A stretch of DNA of 64,000 bases. It comes from Blastocladiella emersonii ATCC 22665. Taxonomy: Eukaryota; Blastocladiomycota; Blastocladiomycetes; Blastocladiales; Blastocladiaceae. Made by a program: the position numbers and the translations under genes. The notes beneath the pieces were generated by a model. The model was not told the DNA's origin, did not search any database, and saw nothing but the letters and a program-made list of their open reading frames with translations. Below are positions 1 to 9,576 of this stretch, piece after piece. Every line of letters starts with the position of its first letter. The stretch's first letter is position 1. The stretch spans positions 2,232,001 to 2,296,000 of the forward strand of contig JANHCV010000004.1 in the NCBI GenBank assembly GCA_025594325.1. Direction: 5' to 3'.

Positions 1-636
1 GCGACCGTCGAGCTCGCAGACGGGACCACGTCGCGCGTCAACCTCCCCGCGCGGCTCCCGCACACGGCGCAGGTATGCACCGTACACGTCGGCGGCGGCG
101 ACTCGGACCTGTACCCCGTCACGGTCACGGTCGAGGCCTCGCTCGACGCGCCGGTCCGCGTCCAGCGCAAGCGCGCCGCGGGTCCGACGTCGAAGCTCAC
201 CATCGCCAACCGTTGGTCGCTCCCGTCGTCCCTCAATGCGCTCGCCGCGCACGCAGCCATCGCGGGCTCGCAGTCCAAGTCGTGGCGCGACGTCGAGTCT
301 GCCGCCGTCGCCCGCGCGCTCATGTCGCTGCCCGTGTTCGACACGCTGCCCGGGATCGCGGACCTGCGCCTCGCGCTCGCGGCCGCGGTCGCTGCGGTGC
401 CCGTGGAAGCGGGCACGGCGTGGATGCGCAAGCAAGGCCGAGCGGCGGGCGACGCGTTCGCGCGACTCGACCCTGAGCACCGCGCGGTTGTCGCGGCGGC
501 GGCTGTCGTTACCGGACGAACGCCAGGCGAGGTCGCGGACGAGGACGCGGCGGCGGTCGCGCGGAGTGTGCTGGGCGGTAGCGACGTGAGCGCGGAGGAG
601 CTCGAGATGGTGAAGGTGTTGGCGTTTGGGGTGTAA
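1..636 (+). CDS. 3' end of an unknown protein-coding gene (partial)
   Basis: The first reading frame is open from base 1 to a TAA at 634-636 and gives 211 residues of a C-terminus; the start lies outside the window. The protein is Ala/Val/Arg rich and ends with a helical stretch (SLPVFDTLPGIADL, then AVARSVLGGSDVSAEELEMV). I recognise no family. That the frame is real is supported by two degraded copies of the same sequence inside this window, one at 3340-3457 on the same strand and one at 6520-6700 on the opposite strand. These preserve motifs such as SLPVFD.LPEIA and AVARSVLGG. Codon use is strongly GC3, as in the housekeeping genes further on. Confidence 0.75.
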   Translation, partial: ATVELADGTTSRVNLPARLPHTAQVCTVHVGGGDSDLYPVTVTVEASLDAPVRVQRKRAAGPTSKLTIANRWSLPSSLNALAAHAAIAGSQSKSWRDVESAAVARALMSLPVFDTLPGIADLRLALAAAVAAVPVEAGTAWMRKQGRAAGDAFARLDPEHRAVVAAAAVVTGRTPGEVADEDAAAVARSVLGGSDVSAEELEMVKVLAFGV

Positions 637-965
637 GCGATGATTTTTGAATGATATCGGTCTTTTTGGCACCTGTTACCGTGGCGGTCCAAGCTGAACC
701 GGCTTCCTCCGATCGTTGAGTGGCGCCACAAGCCGGTCAGGCGAGGCCTATTGGAGAAGACAAGATAAAATGGAAGGTCTGGAGTCGCGAACACGTTGGA
801 CGAGGGACGGGCGTGCCCGAAAGACGCGTCGCGCCACCTCGTGCTGCCCGCGTCAGTCCTTTCGAGTCCCAAAAGCGGGCTGATCACCCCAGGCGATTCA
901 TGCCGACGCTCGCTCCCACCGACCGGCTTCCATGTAACGAATCCCTCACATTGGCACTGTACAAC
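637..965. promoter_or_regulatory. Upstream region of BTB gene A
   Basis: There is no convincing gene here. At 822-840 it contains GACGCGTCGCGCCACCTC. This is close to the CGCGTTGCGCCAC element found about 110-140 bp upstream of the other two BTB starts, in the same orientation relative to the gene. The last 60 bp before the ATG (ACCGGCTTCCATGTAAC and following) are clearly homologous to the leader of the decayed BTB copy at 4173. Confidence 0.45.
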
Positions 966-3024
966 ATGGAGCAAACTGATGCATCGACCACATGTAAGTC
1001 CTGGCAGGATGCGCTTGCAGTCAAGTGCGAGTGCTTGTCGACCGTCCTCTCCATTGTCCGGCACACTCGGTCGCTTGCGAACAGCAGCAGCCAATCCGAT
1101 GTCAACCTTGTCATTCACGGAAAAACCTATGCGCTGCACCGATACGTCTTGGTCCAGAGCCCCTTCTTCGTCGCACTCCTTGGCGACGACTGGCTCGCTT
1201 CAATCGAACGCTGCGATCTCCGCGTCGACTTCACTCTCGGCGCCCAGCGTGATCTCGACGAAACCGACAAACTTGATGCTATCCCTGTCGATACTCGCGG
1301 AGGCAGCATAGAGAATACCAGCGCTATCCAGCTGGGCACCGATCTTACGCAACGCTCGCTCTTTGTGTGGGAAACGGTACTCGTCGCGCTGTACGGCGGG
1401 TGTGAGACGCTTGTCGCGTCCCGCATCACAACTTCAAACTTCTTTGACCACGTCGAGGCCGGAACATACTTTGGTGCGGAAATCTCGGCTGATTGCGTGT
1501 GGGGCTCACGGTTAACTGGGTACCCGCTCACTGAAACGTAGACATCGACTTGGTTGTCGAGGCGTGCCGTAACTTTTACTTGAATCTGCTCGCGGACTGC
1601 TCCACGACCGCCGCTCCCCCGTCGGCGTCCTTCACCGATTTTGCGGCTCGCGTCATGATCTACTGCGACGAAATGACGCTCCCTAAGCCCATCAAGTCGC
1701 TACTTGGTTGCACAATCGCACACCTCAAGTTTTTGGGCCCACATCCGATCACCCGTTAGTCTCGTTGCCAGACCGTATTGTCGCGGGGAGCGGCGGGATT
1801 CCTGCAGTGGGCCGAGGCGGCCCTACCCAGCGCCTGCTGACCCGCGACGTACGTCTACCCACGGTCGGCCGGCCGAGGTCATTTCTCCGAATGCCCGAGG
1901 CCACCCACGCCGACTGTGTGGCCGTAGTGTCTGGCACCGAGACTAATCACCCGTGCCATCCTCCAGCAGTGCCCCGAAAAAATTGTCAAGCACGTCTTTG
2001 ATGACGGCGACTTCTTCTCGCCCTCGGAAATCGCGCTGTACGAGTTCCTCTGCGAGCTCAAACTTCCCTCCGCCGATATCCTTCGGCTCGTGCGCTTTTA
2101 TACCATGCCCAAGTGTGACTTGGAGCGCGCCGTCAACTCCAAGCTTGCTGCCCGCAACATGCTTTTTGGCCTGGCGGTCAAGGCGGCAGCGTTCGACCAG
2201 TACGCGCTGGAAACAGCCGTGACGCGAGCTCAGCCCACCAGCAAAAAGCTTCCAGCCGACTGGTTTCAATACTTTCACGATGACGACGGAGATTTCGATC
2301 CCGGCTTAGACGAGGCAGACGAGGCAGACGGAGCAGAGGGCGCTGCTGAGGCAGACGAAATCGTGGACGAGGCTGCAGATGCCGATGCGGATTCTGATTC
2401 CGATACCGACGCAGTTGCAGATCCGATTATTGAAGCCGTCTCCTCGCTTAAAAGGAGCGTGCACGTAAATGGACATCCTGTCTTGCGTATCCCAGTCCAG
2501 CTTGACCTTTCCGACGATCCTTTCATGACCCGCGCCTACACGAGCGGCCCTCATCTCTTTGCTGGCTCTTGGTGGGAATTTAAATTTCAGCCCAAAGCAG
2601 CCGAGGACCAGGATGCTGGCAAAAAAATCGAGGTGTCCTAGTACGTTTCCATCGCACATCAAGTCGCGCGTCAACACGTCTTTGGTCCGCGCAAGTTAAC
2701 TTACCTGCTACGATTAGTTTCCGTGTCAAATGTGACATTCCGAGCAACTACGTCGACTCTCGTCAAAGGGCAACGTATCAAACTCAAGGATTTGCCTACC
2801 ATGTCCAACCACTTGGCAACCGCAACCGTGGCCCCTGCTCCACCACCTCGCATCTGAAGACATCCGTGTCTTCAGTCGCTGCATACGACTGGACCAAACC
2901 AAAACTGCTTAGCATTGGGAAGAAGTGCGCTGATTGGGACATGGCCCTCGTTGGCGTGGTTCCCCCGCCACTAGTTGATGGAAAGCGCCTGTTTCGCGTG
3001 CTGGTTGACCTGGCGACGATGTAA
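966..3024 (+). CDS. BTB/POZ domain protein A, interrupted by a MITE
   Basis: Three exons are inferred: 966-1473, 1542-2640 and 2718-3024. Without the inserted element at 1757-1945 and one target-site copy they encode 571 aa. Residues 45-85 carry a BTB core (QSDVNLVIHGKTYALHRYVL, then SPFFVALL), typical of homo-oligomerising or CUL3-adaptor proteins. The middle is family specific (TIAHLKFLGPHPITR, then SPSEIALYEFLCELKLP). An acidic Asp/Glu/Ala stretch follows, then GSWWEFKF, and the end is VPPPLVDGKRLFRVLVDL. The start is set by alignment with the paralogue at 6264. Both introns match that gene in position and phase. The insertion puts a TAG directly after ITR, so the protein is cut at about residue 240 unless the element is absent in other alleles. 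Role unknown; a nuclear or ubiquitin-adaptor function would be a guess. Confidence 0.75.
1757..1945. mobile_element. 189-bp MITE with 17-bp terminal inverted repeats and 9-bp target duplication
   Basis: The element begins TAGTCTCGTTGCCAGAC and its other end, reverse complemented, reads TAGTCTCGGTGCCAGAC, so the termini match at 16 of 17 bases. It is flanked by the direct repeat ATCACCCGT at 1748-1756 and 1946-1954. Removing the element and one copy of the repeat restores an open frame that matches the BTB paralogues (PITRAILQQCPE). There is no coding capacity, so it is a non-autonomous element. A 9-bp duplication would suit a Mutator-like source, but the superfamily cannot be fixed from one copy. 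Confidence 0.85.
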
Positions 3025-3339
3025 CGTTGAACACACGGCAGTTATTGTTTATCTCAAAGAGAGAGCCACAAGTCATTGTTTTCTGAATGTAGTAGCGCCG
3101 CGTGATGGCGTTTGTGAGCTGATTTGCGTCCTGACCTGCAAGGTTAGTGCTCGCGATCTGTTCGTTTGTGCGGGAGCCGTCATGCGAGACGCGTTTCGAT
3201 ATCACGTTTGCGGCGTAACCCGCGAGACAAGGTCGAACGACATGTCACAGGAGCAGTCGCCACTCACCATCTGTGAGTTCTCACAGTCCACCAGCGTTTT
3301 TGCCGCACGCGAGCTCGGGAGTCTGGCGCGACCGATCGG

Positions 3340-3457
3340 CGCGACGGCGTCCATCAAACTCGCGAACGGGACCTGAAGCACGCCGCTCTTGCAGGCTCGG
3401 AGTCCAAGTCTAGGCGCGACATGAGTCCGCGGCCCTCGCCCGCGGGCTCATGTCGTG
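3340..3457 (+). pseudogene. Relic of the unknown gene at 1-636, first half
   Basis: 3340-3374 matches bases 1-27 of the window (ATASIKLANGT against ATVELADGT). 3376-3457 matches 255-327, including the GGCTCG.AGTCCAAGTC core and GCTCATGTCG. About 230 bp between these blocks are missing and the frame is broken. The match stops abruptly at the TCG of CTCATGTCG. The continuation of the same gene starts at exactly that TCG in the inverted relic near 6700. The upstream open stretch 3241-3374 may be more of the same relic, matching gene sequence outside the window. Confidence 0.75.
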
Positions 3458-4173
3458 CAGAAAATCAGCACCTGTGACGTGAGGTTGAAGAAGGACTCCG
3501 GGGGAGTCTCCGCGGTTGCAGAGCAGTTTGCAAGCAGGCGCAAGAAGTAGCTGCAGCAAGCCTCGACGAGCAGATCAAGTCCTGAATATGAGGTGCGTCG
3601 TGCGCGCAAGGTCAGTCAAGGTAGCTGCGCGAAGGAACAGGCAGCCAAGTTTTTTTTTCCGCACCAAAATAGGTCCCGGCCTCGATGTGGTCAAAGAAGT
3701 TGCAAGCAGAGATACGCGCGGCGACAATGGTTTCGCATCCGCCGTAGAGCACGGTCAGGGCCGACTCCCAAGCATAAAGCGTGCGCTTCGTTTGGTCGAG
3801 ATACGCGCTGCAACGATCGATTTCGCCGTCACTACTGTCTTCGCTGTCGCTACCGGTACCAACATCGGTTCCATCGTCGCGGGGTAGCGTGAAGTCGACT
3901 CAAAGCGCACAGTCATTAGTCGCAGCGTGCCAAACATCGTCAAGTAGAGCGGCAAAGAACGAGCTCTGGATGAGGACGAAGCGGTGCAGGGCATATTGTT
4001 CGCCGTGGATGACGACAGTGACATCCGATTGAGTGCTGCTACCAGCAAGTGCCCGGGCGTGGCTGACGATCGGCAGACGATCGGCAGAAGGGTCGGCGTG
4101 CATCTGCACGCGGTCGCGAGCGTCTCCTGCCAGGCCAGGACTTCGGTATGGTCGATGCATCAAGTTGCTCCAT
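3458..4173 (-). pseudogene. BTB protein B, decayed N-terminal half
   Basis: This reads on the minus strand from the ATG at 4173 and keeps the BTB core (QSDVTVVIHGEQYALHRFVL, SFFAALLDD) and the LYGGCETIVAARIS block. The family intron lies at about 3664-3582, followed by LDLLVEACCSYFLRLLANCS. It is broken three ways. There is a 5-bp tandem duplication (CCAGG, 4130-4139) and an 11-bp tandem duplication (4065-4086), which together shift the frame. An in-frame TGA (plus-strand TCA at 3900-3902) replaces a CGN arginine codon. Homology stops at 3458, where the relic of the unknown gene begins. The missing C-terminal half has the sequence expected of the fragment at 6701-7517. Confidence 0.85.
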
Positions 4174-4452
4174 GTTGGACGGTGCCAGGGTGACGGACAG
4201 TTACATGGAAGCCGGTCTGGGGGAGCGATGGCGCGATGGTCAACGCGTGGGGATTGGACCAATCACATGCGCGCTTACAACGCGTGAGTGGCGCAACGCG
4301 ACATCGTTCCACCTCCGCGCATCATGCCAGTGCAGGACGCCCGCAATAACTCTCAAAGACCAGTCTCCTTGTTGCAACCTCAGTCCAAATTCACTTAAGC
4401 GAGGGATCAAAAATCAAAAATTTACTACTTCCCACAGCCCGCTCCTTCAGGT
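4174..4452. promoter_or_regulatory. Spacer between the BTB C end and the BTB B start
   Basis: CGCGTGAGTGGCGCAACGCG at 4281-4300 is one copy of the dispersed GC-rich element, about 110 bp upstream of the BTB B ATG. ACCGGCTTCCATGTAAC just before the ATG (minus strand) matches the BTB A leader. No gene is seen. Confidence 0.4.
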
Positions 4453-6264
4453 CTACATCGTTCTCAGCTCGATCATCACACGAAACATACGTTTGCCGCC
4501 GAACAAAGGCGGCGGAACCAGGCCGGTGTACTCGGCGGTCCACGCTTTGACATACTCGTTGCAGTCGATGGTCGTTGGGGCCGTCCACTTCCCTGGACAG
4601 GAACGCACGGCGCGCGTCTGCTCGGGACAAGAGATTGAGCAGATGGCTGCAGTGCGGGACGAAGGGCTTACCTGGTATGTGAAAGCGCGGGCTTGATACG
4701 CAGCACTATAGCGAACATCAACGTAGTGACTCGCTCGCTCATTGACAAACCGACGCCTAAGCCCCTCGTGTTAGTCTGTCAGTGTTCGCCCGGGATCGCA
4801 CCAGTGCTCCTAATAAGTTCACGTACATGTTCAAGCGCACTGCGACCTGGCCGCTTTTGAAACTCTCCTCTATGCGATCAAAGCGGAACTCCCACCACGA
4901 CCCAGCGAAGAACACGGGGAGGCTCTTGCAGCGACGAGCCATGTAAGGATCATCCGTAAGATCAAATTCCAAGGGAACGCGCAAGGTAGGATGTCCAATC
5001 GCAGAAACGCTCTGATGAAGGAGAGTATATGCGTCTTGGTTGCCGCGATCCAAGCCGCGGTGACTTAAGTCGTTCACATTCGCCTCGTATTGAGAGATGG
5101 GCCGAGCGTCGCTGCTGCGAGCGCCCAAGTTTGCCCTACGATTAGCGTCCACGTGCGACGAGCTCGAGTTTCGGTTGTTGACGCGGTCGTGAGTATTGCG
5201 TGTGTGGAACCAACCCTCGGGAAGCATTTGGTTAGTCGGACAACAGCTGCTCACGGCAGATTGCAACGCGTGCTGCTCGTACGCGGCCGCCTTAATGCAC
5301 TGCCCAAACACGCGGTCCTGGCATGCAAGCGGGGAGTTGACGGCACGTTGCAGGTCCGTGCGGTCCATGGCGCTGAAGCGCACGAGTCGAAGAAGGTCGG
5401 CGGGAGGCACGTTGAAGTCGCAGAGAAACTCGTAGCGCGAAATTTCGGAGGGTGACCAAAAGTCGTCATGAAAGACGATGAGGCATACGAAGTCCTCGGT
5501 ACACCGCTGAAGAATAGCGCGCGTCATCGGATGCGGGCCAAGAAACTTGAGATGAGCGATGGTCTCGTTGAGCAGCGAAAAGATAGCTGGCGGGACGATC
5601 ATCTCGATGCAGAACATCATCACGCGGGACACGAGCACGGCATACTCGATGTCCGGAGGACCCGCGCTTGCAATGTGGGCGAGCCAGTGCTTGTATACGC
5701 TGCAGCAAGCATTCTGGAGTTGATCCAAGCCTGTACACGAAGGGAAGAGGTCAGCCCCCTGTTCGTTCAAGCAGTACAAAGCTCACGCAAAACTCACGCA
5801 CCAAAGTAGATTCCAGCCTCGAGGTGTTCGAGGAAGTTGGCGAAGGTGATGCGCGAGACCATGAGCGTCTCGCAACCCCCATAAAGCGCGACAAGGGCCG
5901 ACTCCCACGCAACAAGGGTGCGGTTGATGAGATCGGCATCGGGATCGCTTCCATCGCTAGTGTCCACTTCGACACCGGCGCTGGTGCCCGCAAGCGTAAA
6001 TTCGACGCGAAGCGAGCAGCCCTCGATTGGCGCGTGCCAAAGGTCGCTGAGCAGCGCGGCAAAGAACGGGCTCTGGGTAATAACGTATCGGTGCAGCGGG
6101 TACGTCTTGCCGTGAATCAAAATGCTGATGTCGGACTGTTCGCCGGTTTGAGCAAGATCGCGAAAGTGGCGGACGAGCGAGAGCGCAACAGGCGTGCACT
6201 TGCACCTGGCTGAAAGCGTGTCCCGGAAGGAGGGTATCTCGATGAATTCATTCGTTTGCGTCAT
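4453..6264 (-). CDS. BTB/POZ domain protein C, the intact family member
   Basis: Exons 6264-5802, 5730-4827 and 4756-4453 join without stops to give 556 aa. Introns are 71 and 70 nt with GTGCG and GTACG donors. The N-terminal BTB domain spans about residues 40-75 (QSDISILIHGKTYPLHRYVI, SPFFAALLSD). The middle has ETIAHLKFLGPHPMTR and SPSEISRYEFLCDFNVPPAD. A polar, low-complexity Asn/Arg/Ser linker precedes GSWWEFRF, and the terminal exon ends VPPPLFGGKRMFRVMIELRTM. The last exon was placed by matching it to paralogue A, since a naive ORF would stop inside the second intron. This is the only one of the four BTB loci here that looks undamaged. Domain architecture suggests a protein-interaction adaptor; partner unknown. 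Confidence 0.8.
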
Positions 6265-6519
6265 GTTATGCGGTGTCTAGAGATGCATGGTGTCCTTGTC
6301 AGACGGCGGGGTGGGAGGGCGAGTTGGGGAGCGCCAGGTTTCGAACGGAGCCGAGGATCGGCGGCGTGCACCGCATGATCACACGCGGGTGGCGCAACGC
6401 GACTTTCGCCTCGCCTCGCACGCTGGCGTCGATTATTCAATAGTTCCCGTTGATTGCTGATGATGAATAGCACTCGATGGGCTGCGATGTATATCAGTGA
6501 AGTTAACACAACCGCCATC
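6265..6519. promoter_or_regulatory. Upstream region of BTB gene C
   Basis: ACACGCGGGTGGCGCAACGCG at 6381-6401 is a copy of the dispersed element, about 120 bp upstream of the BTB C start and in the same orientation relative to the gene as at BTB B. Nothing else was recognised. Confidence 0.4.
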
Positions 6520-6700
6520 GTGTTCAAAATCGCCCTTACATGCCAAACGCCTGCACCCACCCAGCACACTCCTCGCGACTGCCCCAGCACTCTCGTTCGC
6601 GAACTCTCCCAGTGCTCCTCCAGCAGCAACGGTGGCCGCCGCGACGACCGCGTGGTGCACAGGTGGGCGATCTCGGGCAGCGCATCGAACACAGGCAGCG
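6520..6700 (-). pseudogene. Relic of the unknown gene at 1-636, second half, inverted
   Basis: On the minus strand from about 6700 it reads SLPVFDALPEIAHL. After losing about 100 bp relative to the intact gene it continues HHAVVAAATVAAGGALGEFANE and AVARSVLGG, matching bases 325-590 of the window. It starts exactly where the plus-strand relic at 3457 stops, sharing TCG. The frame is broken after the internal deletion. On the plus strand it is immediately followed by the 3' half of a BTB gene. Confidence 0.8.
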
Positions 6701-7839
6701 AGGAGAAAACGGTCCCGCCGCCCGTGCGTTCGCTCCTTGACGCAACCATCGCTCACCTCAAGTATCTCGGACCGCATCCAATTACACGCATGACTCTTCA
6801 GCGCTGTCCCGAGGATCTCGTACGCCGCGTACTTTGCGAGGGCGACCACAGATCGCCCTCGGAGCTCGCGCGCTACGAGTTCCTTTGCGAGTTTAAAATT
6901 CCCGCAGCCGACATTGTTCGGCTCGTGCTATTCAACACACTCTCCAACCGGGACCTGCATTGTGCAGCAATCTCGCCCCTTGCCGCTCGTGATCCCCTAT
7001 TGGGACTTTGCATCAAAGCAGCCGCGTCCGATACCGAGACGCTCCTCTTAGCTATTCTCAACTGTCGTCCTACCGACCAACGACTCCCCAAGGGCTGGTT
7101 TCCCTCAATCGATGCTGCATCAGAGCAATCTCAAGCTGCTTCAAGTTTCAACGGCGAAATGAGCGACATTTCGCCCGCTGCCAACAAAAGTCGCTCGGCC
7201 GCCGCTTCAGACTCTGACTTGGATGTTCATCCTGGCTCAAACTCGGATTCAAGTTCGGAATCGGAGGATGACGAAGCCATGAGCGAGGATGACGATATCT
7301 CCAACAATTACGCTTCGCTCGAAGCAAGCGTACGCTCGCTTGGGCTTCCAATCTTTCGCATTGCAATCGAGCTCGACTTGACCAACAAGCCTCTTGTGCC
7401 CGGCGGAGAGCCCCGCAAGTGCGGCCCGTACTACATCGCTGGTTCCTGGTGGGAGTTTCACTTCAAGGCCAACCACAAGCTTGACGAGGATGGGCGAATT
7501 GAGGTTCGAATGTCCCCGTACGTCGCCTCGTCCAAGCAGCGAGCAAGAGCCATGTTTGCTTGCCTGGCATCGCTGACGCTCTAAAAACCTAGGATCATCT
7601 TCGCTGACGCTGTCCGGCTCCGTATCTTTGCCGAGTACGCGGAACTTGAGCGTGACGATGTCCACCGCAACTGACGCCATTCTGCGCGGTGTAGGTTCCT
7701 CCACGGCCTGAGCCGCGTCATGAAAAAGGGCACGAGGGACAGCACCGATTCGTCGAACGCGACTGAACCCGCGGTATCGGCGGGCACCGCCTCCTCGTCA
7801 GCGAAAGCGATGCCTCTCCGACCGACCGATCGCAGCTAG
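6701..7839 (+). pseudogene. 3' half of a BTB gene joined to the tail exons of a multipass membrane family gene (possible chimera)
   Basis: From about 6701 the frame matches the second exon of the BTB family: EKTVPPPVRSLLDATIAHLK, SPSELARYEFLCEFKIPAAD, a Ser/Glu/Asp-rich linker, and GSWWEFHF. The exon ends at a GTACG donor after 7517, in the family's phase 2. The BTB terminal exon is missing. Instead 7593-7634 (IIFADAVRLRIFAE) and 7695-7839 (FLHGLSRVMKK to a TAG) match the last two exons of the MGLTE membrane family, also phase 2 and with the same 42-nt exon length as the gene at 62404. Splicing across would stay in frame. No BTB N-terminus is attached. An open frame runs back to 6454 through antisense relic sequence, so a transcript is possible but functional status is doubtful. 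Confidence 0.65.
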
Positions 7840-8594
7840 AGTGTCACGCGGTGCTGCTAATACAAACGATGCATGGTCGAATTATGATATGAGAGTTGAA
7901 GGCACACCTCGTAAGGGCATTCGTTCGCGTGTGATGTCGAGTCGCACCTGAAACGACTTGGAGACGCGACGCTCACATCCGCGTGACTGCGCCACTCGGC
8001 TTTCCGATGGCGTTCGCGCGACCTCCGTCGCAATGCCCTTCCAGGACTGACCTGCTCGCTCCGCTCAAGCTGATTGCGAGCGTGGTGCCGGACTGCATGT
8101 AACATCGATGGGCGTGCTTCACGCGCGAATGGGACACGATCGTGTCTGCTCGCGGGGCTCCGCGTCAAGCCAATGATAAACGACGAGTCTTCACTGATCT
8201 GGGGATCGGCAGAGCTGATGGCCGACATCGGCCACGAAGTTGTCCGATGAAAATGTGGGATCTGAAGCCATGAGAACTGCGCATGTTCAGTTCTGCGACC
8301 GCGACCATGAGGGTCAAAGTGCTCAGCGGCCATCAGTGAAGCAGCAACGCGACACGGCAACGCTGGCAGAACCTGTCAGTCGAGGCGTACGAGCCCTACC
8401 TCGCGAGTAGAACGAAGCAAAAACTCGACGCGGGGGGCGAGACCGTGTTGAGAGAGGAATCAAATGGAGATGCTTGGGGACAAGCAGGCAGGTGCACGCA
8501 CACACGCAAAAATTCGAAGGAGAGAGGGAGGGAGCGAGAGTGGAGGGTACAGCAACGGACGAAACGGTTGAAGAGGGGAGGAGTAAGTAGCGGC
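7840..8594. other. Intergenic stretch without a recognisable gene
   Basis: A 167-codon minus-strand ORF (7857-8360) exists, but its Arg/His/Ser-rich translation has no domain and no paralogue, so I do not call it. The AG-rich 8509-8583 is probably 3' flank of the epimerase gene. Confidence 0.4.
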
Positions 8595-9280
8595 TTACTT
8601 CTGCTCGAGCTCGACGAGGACGCCGCCGCAGTCCTTGGGGTGGAGGAAGACGACGGGCTTTCCGTGGGCGCCGATCTTAGGCTTCTTGTCGAGGGAGCGG
8701 ATGCCCTTGGTGGTCACGTCGAGGAGGGCGGCCTCGATATCGTCGACCTCAATGCACACGTGGTGGATGCCGCCGTCCTTGTTGCGCTCGAGGAACTTGG
8801 CGATGGGCGACTTGTCGCCGTACGGGTGCAGCAGCTCGATCTTGGTGTTGCCGAGGTGCACAAACACCGTGTAGACGCCGTGCTCGGGGAGCGCGACCTG
8901 CTCCGACACCTCCTTGGCGCGCAGCACGTTCTTGTAGAAGGCGGCCGACTTGGCCATGTCGGGCACGGCGATGGCGACGTGGTTGAGCACGCCGAGCTCC
9001 CACACGGGGTGGTTCTGCGGCGGCAGACCGGCCTGCCCCGCGGGCGCCGACGACCGGCGCGCCGCGGCGGCGGGGGCGGCCTCGATGGACTTGGTCGAGC
9101 CGGTCGAGTTGGTCCGCGAGATGGAGAACTAGAGCAAGGGCAAGGGTAGCAAGAAGCGGGTCAGCCTCCCGGCGACAGGGGCGGTTGATCCATGGTGTCG
9201 AGCAAGCATACACGGCGGACGACGCCGGCGGCGCGGTGGGGCGCGTTGGCGACAAAGCTCTTGATGTTGCGGGACAGCAT
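8595..9280 (-). CDS. MCEE: Methylmalonyl-CoA epimerase, mitochondrial
   Basis: Two exons (9280-9212 and 9128-8595) give 200 aa; the 83-nt intron has GTATGC and CTAG ends. It interconverts the 2R and 2S epimers of methylmalonyl-CoA, linking propionyl-CoA to succinyl-CoA through the mutase. The vicinal-oxygen-chelate fold shows its usual ligands: His of LNHVAIAVPD, His of HHVCIEVDD and Glu of VLVELEQ. The extension of about 65 residues before the enzyme domain begins MLSRNIKSFVANAPHRAAG. It is rich in Arg, Ser and Ala with few acidic residues, fitting a mitochondrial targeting peptide. The ATG at 9280 is the only one that supplies this peptide in phase with the splice. It implies that a methylmalonyl-CoA pathway exists elsewhere in the genome. 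Confidence 0.9.
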
Positions 9281-9576
9281 GGTGTTGATGGCGTAGCAGC
9301 AAGGGCAGTGTTGGGAGCAGGAGAGAGGAGGAGGCCTGGGAAACCCTGCCCGCACGCGGGAGCGGTGGTGGCGGAGCGAGCCCGCGAGAGCGCCGGCCCA
9401 TTTCGGGACACTGCACGTGACTCTACGTAGCAACGCGTGCAGGACCTTGGAGCCAAGCCACGCGCGCGCGTGTGTGCATGAGCGACCCGATGCCGATGCG
9501 ACAAAGTCTATCGGTCGCGCACGTTCTCTCTCCCTCGTTCAAGCAACGATGACGTCGACATCACAACGTGTATTCT

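Noticed and set aside
1755-1970. The MITE acting as an intron (GTTAGT donor, CCTCCAG acceptor)
   Set aside because: The acceptor choices near 1970 leave the downstream frame wrong for ITRAILQQ, so splicing would not rescue the protein.
6454-6700. Open frame that would give the BTB 3' half a start codon
   Set aside because: This stretch is the antisense of the inverted relic of the unknown gene; its openness is accidental and it lacks the BTB domain.
7857-8360. 167-codon minus-strand ORF in the intergenic region
   Set aside because: No domain, no paralogue in the window, biased Arg/His/Ser composition and no leader motif.
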